Shown: in pieces, positions 1 to 5,274 of the stretch
Layout of the letters: each line of letters begins with the position of its first letter
Numbering within the stretch: the stretch's first letter is position 1
From: Planctomycetota bacterium
GTDB lineage: Bacteria; Planctomycetota; GCA-002687715; DRQF01
Assembly (NCBI GenBank): GCA_015485455.1
Contig: WFTN01000590.1
Location: 1-5,274, forward strand
Reading direction: 5' to 3'
DNA: 5,274 nucleotides
The notes under the pieces: model-generated
What the model saw: the letters and a program-made list of their open reading frames with translations, nothing else
The model's database searches: none
What the model was told of the DNA's origin: nothing
Made by a program: the position numbers and the translations under genes

Positions 1-1
1 C

Positions 2-172
2 CGCGTGGATGGGGCCCCGCTTTTGGCCCTCGATCGCGTCTCTGCTGGGAAAGGCGATCTTTGCTTGGTTATGAAAGAAGGTGGCGGAGCCCGCATTATC
101 CTGGGAGATCCCAGGTGTCCGGTCCAATGTTTGGTCATCGCCATCGTCGATGATTTTCGACTTTCCGAATAA
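2..172 (+). CDS. BMC vertex protein, EutN/CcmL family (BMC-P), C-terminal part
   Basis: A reading frame open at the left edge runs for 56 codons to a TAA at 170-172. The visible protein matches the second half of the EutN/CcmL pentamer fold: a segment ALDRVSAGKGDLCLV corresponds to the family's 'aiD.vGAG.Ge.VLv' strand and turn, followed by a short Gly-rich stretch with Ala-Arg (GGGAR, compare GSSAR in EutN), then a Pro-Val strand and the closing 'VIAIVDDF' strand (compare VIGIVDEV in EutN). Family members are about 85-100 residues, so roughly the first 35-45 residues are missing outside the window. Such pentamers cap the vertices of bacterial microcompartment shells. The gene lies 103 bases upstream of a DeoC with a BMC-style N-terminus, which supports the call independently. 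The assignment rests on pattern recognition by eye, not on a search. The fold is confident; the BMC type cannot be read from this fragment alone. Confidence 0.86.
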   Translation, partial: RVDGAPLLALDRVSAGKGDLCLVMKEGGGARIILGDPRCPVQCLVIAIVDDFRLSE

Positions 173-243
173 GGACCAGCACAGGCCAATCGCCTTCGTA
201 GATGGTTCTGGTGAGAATCAGTAGGATACGTGACTGTGAATAA

Positions 244-257
244 CCCCAGATTTGGGG
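244..257 (+). other. Small hairpin just upstream of the deoC start
   Basis: CCCCA at 244-248 can pair with TGGGG at 253-257 around a 4-base loop (GATT). It sits 6 bases before the Shine-Dalgarno-like stretch at 264-270 and is not followed by a T run, so it does not look like a terminator. It might mark a processing point or affect deoC translation, but a stem of 5 pairs can also occur by chance. Confidence 0.3.
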
Positions 258-263
258 GCAATG

Positions 264-270
264 AAGAGGA
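264..270 (+). promoter_or_regulatory. Ribosome binding site that decides the deoC start
   Basis: AAGAGGA ends 5 bases before the ATG at 276, a good Shine-Dalgarno distance. The alternatives are worse: the TTG at 252 has only CCCCAGAT before it, and the ATG at 261 has a G run only 2 bases away. This site is why the start at 276 was chosen over the longer forms. Confidence 0.7.
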
Positions 271-275
271 ATTTG

Positions 276-335
276 ATGTTTGACCGCGACGGCCTCATTG
301 ACAGGCTCACCGAAGAGATTTATCGACGGGTTCAG
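276..335 (+). other. Putative encapsulation peptide of DeoC
   Basis: These codons give residues 1-20 of DeoC. Residues L7, I8, L11, I15 and V19 recur every 3-4 positions, while D, R, E and T fill the other positions, so a helix would have one greasy and one charged face. That pattern, a short helix at the very N-terminus joined to the enzyme by a flexible linker, is the known form of BMC targeting peptides such as those of PduP and PduD. No sequence identity to a specific peptide is claimed; targeting peptides are conserved mainly in pattern. Confidence 0.65.
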
Positions 336-1088
336 ATTGAGCAGGAACAGGCTTCTCGTATGAGCCGAGGATCTGCTATTGCCGACCTCATTGGTGCTGG
401 TGCTGATCGTGTGGCTATTCGTCCCGGTGGGGCTCCTGTTGCAGCTACGGTAGGAGCGCTCATCGACCATACGCTTCTCAAACCAGATGCCACCAGGAAA
501 CAAATTGACGAGCTTTGCGCGGAAGCGGCGCAACATCGATTTAAGTCCGTTTGCGTCAATCCATCGTGGGTTTCCCACTGTGCCAGGAAACTCGCCGGGA
601 GTGGGGTGGTGGTTTGTACAGTGATCGGATTTCCTTTGGGTGCCACACCTCCCGAGGTCAAAGCCTTCGAAGCAAGGCGGGCTCAAGATGACGGCGCTCG
701 CGAGTTAGACATGGTGATTAACGTCGGACGCTTGAAGTCTGGAGAGGCGGAGTATGTGCGCAACGACATCGCCGCCGTCTGCGGAGCAAGGCGTCAAGGT
801 AGTTTGGTTAAGGTCATTATTGAAACTTGCCTTCTAACTGATGAGGAAAAGGCGATGGCCTGCCGCTTGGCGCGGGATGCGGGAGCCGATTTCGTCAAGA
901 CATCCACGGGGTTTGCCGGTGGTGGAGCAACTCCTGACGATGTGGCTCTGATGCGTAGCACCGTTGGCAATGCTCTGGGGGTGAAAGCGTCTGGAGGTGT
1001 GCGCAATCGCGAAGACCTCTTGACAATGGTTAGAGCTGGTGCCACCCGTATCGGGGCTAGTGCTGGGATCAAGATTGTATCGGAGTAG
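276..1088 (+). CDS. deoC: Deoxyribose-5-phosphate aldolase with BMC-style N-terminal extension
   Basis: Class I aldolase of 270 residues that splits 2-deoxyribose-5-phosphate into glyceraldehyde-3-phosphate and acetaldehyde. The core starts near residue 60 with [12 protein letters not shown] and runs to the end. The Schiff-base lysine is K208 in FVKTSTG, the second active-site lysine is K237 in VKASGGVR, and the partner aspartate is D145 in ELDMVINVG (K167, K201 and D102 in E. coli DeoC). VCVNP and GFPLGAT signatures are also present, so the enzyme should be active. About 60 residues precede the core: a predicted amphipathic helix (residues 5-20), a polar stretch, then a Gly/Ala-rich linker. 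Stand-alone short DeoC proteins lack this. With a vertex-protein gene directly upstream, the helix is most simply read as an encapsulation peptide, making this a lumen enzyme of a microcompartment. The next gene starts 6 bases after the stop, so they are very likely co-transcribed. Function is confident; encapsulation is inferred. Confidence 0.95.
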   Translation: MFDRDGLIDRLTEEIYRRVQIEQEQASRMSRGSAIADLIGAGADRVAIRPGGAPVAATVGALIDHTLLKPDATRKQIDELCAEAAQHRFKSVCVNPSWVSHCARKLAGSGVVVCTVIGFPLGATPPEVKAFEARRAQDDGARELDMVINVGRLKSGEAEYVRNDIAAVCGARRQGSLVKVIIETCLLTDEEKAMACRLARDAGADFVKTSTGFAGGGATPDDVALMRSTVGNALGVKASGGVRNREDLLTMVRAGATRIGASAGIKIVSE

Positions 1089-1094
1089 GCAAGA

Positions 1095-1892
1095 ATGAGT
1101 GAGGGATTTGAATCTGCGGAAGTCGTTCAAGATCAAGATGGCCGCCAATATCACATTGGACTAACGGCTGAAGAGGTGACACCTTACATCTTGACTTGCG
1201 GCGATCCGGCCCGAGCAGAGCGTATCGCGAAGCGTTTTGATCAAGTGAACCACACGGTGCGAAACCGAGAATACGTCACTCATAGCGGAATTTTTCAAGG
1301 GATTCCTTTGACCGTGATGGCGACTGGCATGGGCCCGGACAACACAGAGATCGCTGTCATCGAATTGTGCCAGCTTGTCGAGAATCCGACGTTTATTCGC
1401 GTCGGCACTTGTGGAGGTCTGCAGGCTGACATGAATATCGAAGATCTCGTTGTTTCTACTGCTTCTCTGCGTTTGGAGAACACGTCAACGTTTTTCGTCC
1501 ATGAGGGTTTTCCGGCAGTCGCTCATTACGAAGTTGTGGCAGCTTTGAAGGCCGCTGCTCAAGGACTGAAGAAGAACTTCCATATCGGCATCACCGCTAC
1601 TGCTCCTGGGTTCTATGGGGCTCAAGGTCGGGAAGGCCTTGGTTTTCCGCCTCGTTGGCCAGATTTGCCGGAACAATTGGCAAGAATGGGCGTCAAGAAC
1701 ATGGAAATGGAAACGAGTGCTCTTTTTACCCTCTGTGCTATGCGGGGTTTCCGTGCTGGAGCGGTTTGCACTGTTTTTGCCAATCGCAGGACAAACAAAT
1801 TTATTGATCCGACGCGCAAAATTGAAGCTGAAGATTCGGCCATTGATGTTGCGCTTCAAACCTTTGTTGAACTTTATCAGGCTGACCTTTAG
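1095..1892 (+). CDS. udp: Uridine-phosphorylase-type nucleoside phosphorylase (NP-I family)
   Basis: A 265-residue enzyme of the NP-I family, which cleaves nucleosides with phosphate to a free base and (deoxy)ribose-1-phosphate. Alignment by eye to E. coli Udp (253 residues) covers nearly the whole length. Phosphate contacts are kept: G36-D37 and R40 in CGDPAR, R59 in NREY, R102 and T105 in IRVGTCGG. The ribose site EMET (E204-E206) and H20 in YHIGLT are present. Q177 and R179 in FYGAQGRE match Q166 and R168 of Udp, which bind uracil, so pyrimidine nucleosides (uridine, deoxyuridine, perhaps thymidine) are the likely substrates. ATG 1095 is preceded by GGAG at 1082-1085, inside the end of deoC. 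The first 18 residues are polar and do not form an obvious targeting helix, so the enzyme probably works in the cytosol, feeding sugar phosphate towards DeoC through a phosphopentomutase not identified here. Family certain; exact base preference inferred. Confidence 0.92.
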   Translation: MSEGFESAEVVQDQDGRQYHIGLTAEEVTPYILTCGDPARAERIAKRFDQVNHTVRNREYVTHSGIFQGIPLTVMATGMGPDNTEIAVIELCQLVENPTFIRVGTCGGLQADMNIEDLVVSTASLRLENTSTFFVHEGFPAVAHYEVVAALKAAAQGLKKNFHIGITATAPGFYGAQGREGLGFPPRWPDLPEQLARMGVKNMEMETSALFTLCAMRGFRAGAVCTVFANRRTNKFIDPTRKIEAEDSAIDVALQTFVELYQADL

Positions 1893-1915
1893 CCCTAACC
1901 CTATCGACGACGATT

Positions 1916-1920
1916 GGAGA
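1916..1920 (+). promoter_or_regulatory. Ribosome binding site deciding the start of the secreted protein gene
   Basis: GGAGA ends 5 bases before the ATG at 1926. The in-frame TTG at 1914 overlaps this site and would add four residues before the signal peptide, so the ATG is preferred. Confidence 0.65.
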
Positions 1921-1925
1921 ATCCT

Positions 1926-2837
1926 ATGAGCATCCGGCATCTTCCTTCAGCATTCTTGCTTCTTTCGCTGCTGGTTTCTCCGGCCTTGGGGCAAGAGAAA
2001 ATCAAATTCACCAAGGCCATGGTCACCAAGGGCACGGTGATGAATGTGGCTAGGTCAACAGCCAACAAGACAACCCAAGTGGTTACAATGCCCGGACAGC
2101 CTCCTCAAACCATGACGGCAGACTCCAAAGGGAAGTCAATTAAGATGATTACAGTCTTGGCAGTGGGCGAAAAAGGAGTCACCCAAGCAAAGATTGCCTA
2201 CAAGAAAAATTCTAGCAGCACCAAGATGAATCAAGGTGGGCAAGAGCGAGAGAGTTCGGATCAATCACCGTTGGAGGAAAAGACCTATCTGGTCACTTTG
2301 GTGGACGGAGCGGTGAAAGCGACCACAGTTGATGGGGAAGAGATTTCTGAAAAGGAAATGTCCGCTCTTCGAAAAGACCTGAAGTCAAAGGTTGAGCAGG
2401 GTACCCTCGTTGATCCTTTCAAGAGGATTGGAACTCTCATTGGTGAGCGTGAAGTCCTTATGGGAGAGACCATCAAGGTTTCCAGCGACGACGCCAATAA
2501 AATCTTCGGAGCTGGCGACGGCGGCAAAAATTTCTCTTCAATTACCTTGACTCTCAAAGGGAAGAAGACTTTTCTGGGCGTCGAATGCGGCGTTTTCGAT
2601 GTCAAGCTTGAGCTAGATATGAGCCGTATGAAGGCTCGGGGACTTGATGTCACCTCTGACATCAATGGTCAGTTCCTCATTGGAATCAAGAATCTTTGGG
2701 CTTATAAAGCTGAAGTAAAAGGGCCCATCAAAGGCAATGGCACAGTCAAGGGACCCCAGGGTGAAATTGGCGTTGTGATCGACGGTACCGTGAGTATGTC
2801 AGCGATGGTGGCATTCACCTTACCCAAGAAGAAATAA
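1926..2837 (+). CDS. Secreted protein of unknown function
   Basis: A 303-residue protein that I do not recognise. Residues 1-22 form a classic signal peptide: positive start (R4, H5), hydrophobic core FLLLSLLV, and a likely cut after ALG at 22. No cysteine follows the cut, so it is not a lipoprotein; the single Cys is C221. There are no further membrane segments. The mature part is Lys-rich and appears made mostly of beta strands, with a Ser/Gln/Glu-rich probable loop at about 94-118, a charged helix at 140-158 and a Gly-rich region at 264-287. The overall plan loosely recalls secreted beta-rich proteins of the DUF6263 type, but this is a weak impression. It starts 33 bases after the phosphorylase gene in the same direction with its own ribosome site, so it is probably the last gene of the operon. 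An exported product in a microcompartment operon is odd; it could concern nucleic acid or nucleoside capture, or be an unrelated neighbour. Confidence 0.85.
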   Translation: MSIRHLPSAFLLLSLLVSPALGQEKIKFTKAMVTKGTVMNVARSTANKTTQVVTMPGQPPQTMTADSKGKSIKMITVLAVGEKGVTQAKIAYKKNSSSTKMNQGGQERESSDQSPLEEKTYLVTLVDGAVKATTVDGEEISEKEMSALRKDLKSKVEQGTLVDPFKRIGTLIGEREVLMGETIKVSSDDANKIFGAGDGGKNFSSITLTLKGKKTFLGVECGVFDVKLELDMSRMKARGLDVTSDINGQFLIGIKNLWAYKAEVKGPIKGNGTVKGPQGEIGVVIDGTVSMSAMVAFTLPKKK

Positions 2838-2847
2838 CCTCTCCAAA

Positions 2848-2878
2848 GAAGAAGGCCCGACTTGAGAGGGCCTTCTTC
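2848..2878. terminator. Probable bidirectional hairpin terminator between convergent genes
   Basis: GAAGAAGGCCC at 2848-2858 pairs perfectly with GGGCCTTCTTC at 2868-2878 around a 9-base loop. It lies 10 bases after the stop of the rightward operon and 20 bases beyond the stop of the leftward gene. Reading rightward the stem is followed by TCTCGG, reading leftward by TTTGGAG, so neither side has a long T run; the leftward reading is slightly better. Position and stem strength support shared termination. Confidence 0.75.
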
Positions 2879-2898
2879 TCGGAGGAGGAAGGTCGGAA

Positions 2899-4695
2899 TC
2901 ACTCCACCACTTTGACGCTCTCAATGATGTCATCTTGGGTGAGTGCATCCAGAACATCAAAGCCATCGGTCATTTTGCCGAAAATGGTGTAACGCCCATC
3001 TAAGTGGGGCGTGGGACTGTGACAAATAAACCACTGAGAGCCCCCCGTGTCCTGTCCAGCCAAAGCCATGCCAAGAGTTCCCCTCTCAAATGTTAAGTCA
3101 TTGATCTCACAGCGAATTGTGTAACCTGGGCCTCCCCAACCATCACCGCGGGGACAACCAGCTTGGGCAACAAAGTCGGGGATCACGCGGTGGAATCGAA
3201 TACCTTCGTAGTAGCCTGACTTGGCCAGGTCGATGAAATTCAAGACAGTATAAGGAGCTTTGTCAGGCCGCAAACTTAGTGTGATGGTCCCCTGTGTCGT
3301 GTGGATGTAGACTTCTAAGTCTTTGTTGCCTCTCATTGCCAGAGCACGTTTTGCTTTCTCAAGGTCGATGGCCAAGGGTTTGACCTTGGCTATCTCTTTC
3401 TCATTCATCCCAGACTTGATCAACATGGCACGGGCCATTGTCCGGATGGCCAACTCGGGGTCGTGGGTCATGACGCCTTGCAAGAATTGAATGTCTTTCT
3501 CTTCTCCGATTTTCAAGGCAAGTTTTAAGACGCTCTGTTTGGTCTCGGCCTGAGATGGGGGCATGATGGCATAGGCACGAAGGTAACTTGTCCGCCATGG
3601 TGCGGTCATCTTTGACGGGGGACTCCCTTTGGCTAAACCGTCAAGGGCCAAGGCCAAGGCCACTTCGTCAGTTTCTTTCTTCAACAAAGAGAGGAGGGTC
3701 TCATTTCTTTCCTTGCGATCACTGGCAATCAAACCTTCGATGGCAGCAGCTCGAACCCGAGCGTCTCGATCTGACAAGAATATCTTCGCATTTTCGAATG
3801 GAATTGAGGAGGCATGCAGTAGAGGTTTGGCATAACCGGCTCGTAGAATGAAATTCTTGTGGAGACGTAAGGTTGGAAGCAGGGTTTCGTAGGTGGTGGG
3901 CATGATCTTTGCCAGGGCTTGCATGGCCACTATACGTACAGTGTCGGAGGGATCTTCAGTGGCCACAGCGTAGAGGAAAAGAGCAAGGCCCTGTCTGCCA
4001 TTCGCTTCCAAGTTTAGCTTGGACGCAATTCGATCTAAGGATTCTAAGGCGCTCCGTTTGAGGACTTGTTCGCCACTCTTCACTGCATTGAGGATGAGAC
4101 GGAGGGCAAACTTCTTTTCGATCAAGCGGCGGGCTTGTTGCTTGCTGTCGTCTGGGTTGCCTTTGTCTTCAGCCAAGAAAATTCCCGGAATGGCCCGCAG
4201 GCAACGGGTGCGAAAAGTAAGGTCGCCGCGGGCGTCGAATTGATCTTCAATGGCGTCTAAGGTGAAAGGAATGCCTACGCGCCCAATGGCCCGAACCATA
4301 AGCCCTGCAACGGCATCATCTTCTTCCTTTTTCATTTGTTCAATGAGAGCGTCTTGGTCTTTGACGGTGGCGGTACGCATGATCAAGTAGGCCGCGGCTT
4401 GCCTGAGTGAAGGAGGAGACTTGATGTTTGCGATGATCTCCCAAGCTTCCCTTCGAAATAGGGGGTGCAAACTTGGGTGGCTCCTCCAACCATAAAGAAA
4501 ACGTTCTTCCGATTGCGGGGGAAGGAGCTTTCGAAGCACATCGGCGTCTTTTTGGCCATCGACTTTCGCCCATGGCCAAGGTGGCATGGGGAGAACGCGG
4601 GCTTCAATTTTGGCCATGTTAGCGATGAGGTTGTCTTGGGCCTTCAGGGTTTGCGTGACAAGACTCAGGAGGATCAAAGAGAGAGTTAAGCGCAT
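2899..4695 (-). CDS. Exported HEAT-repeat protein with C-terminal cyclophilin-type peptidyl-prolyl isomerase
   Basis: A 598-residue fusion. Residues 1-19 look like a signal peptide (LTLSLILLSLV core, possible cut after LKA), placing it outside the cytoplasm. Residues about 75-440 are alpha-helical with HEAT-like repeats, clearest at 126-141, 251-264 (DTVRIVAMQALAKI) and 311-322 (DARVRAAAIEGL). Residues about 458-598 are a cyclophilin domain: FHRVIPDFVAQAG holds R503, F508 and Q511 (R55, F60, Q63 in human CypA), and GGSQWFI holds the F113 equivalent F556. The CypA W121 position is His (H564), usual for forms that bind cyclosporin poorly. It should catalyse proline isomerisation during folding of exported proteins, with the repeats perhaps gripping clients. 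The ATG overlaps the end of the upstream mutase gene by 10 bases and has GGAGG at 4706-4710, 10 bases before it. Domain calls are confident; the client and role are unknown. Confidence 0.93.
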   Translation of the reverse strand: MRLTLSLILLSLVTQTLKAQDNLIANMAKIEARVLPMPPWPWAKVDGQKDADVLRKLLPPQSEERFLYGWRSHPSLHPLFRREAWEIIANIKSPPSLRQAAAYLIMRTATVKDQDALIEQMKKEEDDAVAGLMVRAIGRVGIPFTLDAIEDQFDARGDLTFRTRCLRAIPGIFLAEDKGNPDDSKQQARRLIEKKFALRLILNAVKSGEQVLKRSALESLDRIASKLNLEANGRQGLALFLYAVATEDPSDTVRIVAMQALAKIMPTTYETLLPTLRLHKNFILRAGYAKPLLHASSIPFENAKIFLSDRDARVRAAAIEGLIASDRKERNETLLSLLKKETDEVALALALDGLAKGSPPSKMTAPWRTSYLRAYAIMPPSQAETKQSVLKLALKIGEEKDIQFLQGVMTHDPELAIRTMARAMLIKSGMNEKEIAKVKPLAIDLEKAKRALAMRGNKDLEVYIHTTQGTITLSLRPDKAPYTVLNFIDLAKSGYYEGIRFHRVIPDFVAQAGCPRGDGWGGPGYTIRCEINDLTFERGTLGMALAGQDTGGSQWFICHSPTPHLDGRYTIFGKMTDGFDVLDALTQDDIIESVKVVE

Positions 4696-5273
4696 TGGGA
4701 ACGAGCCTCCTTCAGGTTGTCGAGGTCAATGAAGTCAAAGGCGGAGAGCTTTTTGAGGAAGTCATCAACGATTTCACAAAGGACGTTTGCTGAGCGTGCT
4801 TCGAACCGAAGGGTGAGGTTGGCCGTGGTGTTGCTGGCTCGCACCAATCCCCATCCGGCTTCGTAAACGACACGCCCACCATCCATGGTGATGACGTCTT
4901 TCTCTTTTCTGAACACATCAACCAAGTCTTTGACTACTTGGAATTTCTTGTCTTCTGGCACTGGAGCTTTGATCTCCGCTGTGCTGAATGTTTTCGGGAA
5001 CGAGTCGAAGAGACCAGAAGATGACTTCTCTTGCTTCTCCATCAATTCGATGATTTTCAGAGCGCAATAAAGGGGATCGTCGATCAAGAAGTATTCGCGG
5101 CCATAGACAATGTGCCCTGACAGCTCGCCGCCGATGATGGCGTCCAGCTCTTTCATGTCGGCCTTAAGAATTGAGTGGCCGGTTCGTCCCATGATGGGCT
5201 CACCACCATGATTCCTGACGTCTTCGAATAAATAGTCACTGCACTTGACGTCGAAACGCACAATCCCCTTGGG
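4686..5273 (-). CDS. Phosphomannomutase/phosphoglucomutase, C-terminal part
   Basis: The last 195 codons of an alpha-D-phosphohexomutase, open at the right edge; family members are about 450-460 residues, so domains 1, 2 and the start of domain 3 are outside. Visible marks are FDVKCS and GRTGHSILK (domain 3), the sugar-specificity loop GGELSGH, and the phosphate-binding loop RASNTTANLTLRFEA in domain 4, matching P. aeruginosa AlgC-type enzymes. It would interconvert hexose 1- and 6-phosphates for nucleotide-sugar and polysaccharide synthesis in the cytosol. The GTG at 5261 is an internal valine, not a start. The catalytic phosphoserine is not in the window. The gene ends 10 bases inside the start of the HEAT-cyclophilin gene, so the two are translationally linked. 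Glucose versus mannose preference cannot be told; some members of this superfamily act on pentose phosphates, but nothing here shows that. Confidence 0.93.
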   Translation of the reverse strand, partial: PKGIVRFDVKCSDYLFEDVRNHGGEPIMGRTGHSILKADMKELDAIIGGELSGHIVYGREYFLIDDPLYCALKIIELMEKQEKSSSGLFDSFPKTFSTAEIKAPVPEDKKFQVVKDLVDVFRKEKDVITMDGGRVVYEAGWGLVRASNTTANLTLRFEARSANVLCEIVDDFLKKLSAFDFIDLDNLKEARSQCA

Positions 5274-5274
5274 A

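Larger units (their letters stand above)
173..275 (+). other. Spacer between the vertex-protein gene and deoC
   Basis: These 103 bases hold no convincing gene. A 13-codon ATG frame (202-243, ending TAA) exists but has no clear ribosome site and no family resemblance. A small GC-rich inverted repeat (244-248 with 253-257) and the deoC ribosome site (264-270) lie at the right end. No clear promoter with -35 and -10 boxes was seen, so read-through from the upstream BMC genes is the simplest view. Confidence 0.5.

Noticed and set aside
12..19. GGGGCCCC palindrome near the left edge
   Set aside because: Eight bases in a GC-rich coding stretch; likely chance.
100..115. Inverted repeat CCTGGGA-GA-TCCCAGG inside the vertex-protein gene
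   Set aside because: It lies within a conserved coding stretch, its 2-base loop is too short for a stable RNA hairpin without opening the stem, and no T run follows.
252..275. Longer DeoC forms starting at TTG 252 or ATG 261
   Set aside because: Neither has a well-placed ribosome site, while ATG 276 has AAGAGGA 5 bases before it; the extra residues also precede the helix without adding to it.
135..686. A 183-codon open frame on the minus strand across the start of deoC
   Set aside because: It is antisense to a well-supported aldolase with intact catalytic motifs, has no family resemblance or ribosome site, and looks like a codon-bias shadow.
1615..1929. A 104-codon plus-strand frame inside the phosphorylase gene
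   Set aside because: It is an out-of-frame shadow of the phosphorylase gene, with no good start signal and no recognisable motif.
3646..3662. Short tandem repeat of GGCCAA on the plus strand
   Set aside because: It encodes alternating Ala-Leu in a helix of the HEAT region (LALALDGL) and is explained by protein composition.
5259..5261. GTG at 5261 as a start for the mutase
   Set aside because: The frame continues to the right edge (PKGI before the Val) and the protein begins mid-domain 3, so this is an internal codon of a gene cut by the window.

Overview
The window carries the 3' end of a rightward operon (about 1-2837) that meets a leftward gene pair (2899-5273) tail to tail, with a hairpin terminator between them. 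Every base is accounted for by genes and short spacers; there are no tRNA or rRNA genes, CRISPR arrays or transposon remains. Base composition is moderate (roughly half GC by eye) and even across the window. The mix of a bacterial microcompartment (BMC) vertex protein, a BMC-style DeoC, secreted proteins with ordinary signal peptides and a HEAT-repeat/cyclophilin fusion suggests an uncultured Gram-negative bacterium. Planctomycetes or a related lineage is plausible, but this is inference and weakly held.

The rightward operon begins with the C-terminal 56 codons of a EutN/CcmL-family pentameric shell vertex protein, open at the left edge (2-172). Next is a deoxyribose-5-phosphate aldolase (276-1088), complete at its catalytic residues, with an extra N-terminal stretch of about 60 residues that starts with an amphipathic helix like those that target enzymes into BMC lumens. 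Six bases later comes a uridine-phosphorylase-type nucleoside phosphorylase (1095-1892), and 33 bases after that a secreted protein of unknown function (1926-2837).

Together these suggest salvage of nucleosides, possibly derived from DNA. A phosphorylase releases (deoxy)ribose-1-phosphate, a phosphopentomutase (not identified here) would convert it to the 5-phosphate, and DeoC would cleave deoxyribose-5-phosphate inside a shell to glyceraldehyde-3-phosphate and acetaldehyde. The shell would contain the acetaldehyde for a CoA-acylating aldehyde dehydrogenase, expected further upstream. BMC loci carrying DeoC are already known (the sugar-phosphate-utilising class). The less expected parts are the linked nucleoside phosphorylase and the secreted unknown protein.

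The leftward pair is a phosphomannomutase/phosphoglucomutase (C-terminal part only, open at the right edge) whose end overlaps by 10 bases the start of a 598-residue exported protein made of HEAT-like repeats and a C-terminal cyclophilin-type peptidyl-prolyl isomerase domain. This pair looks unrelated to the microcompartment operon.
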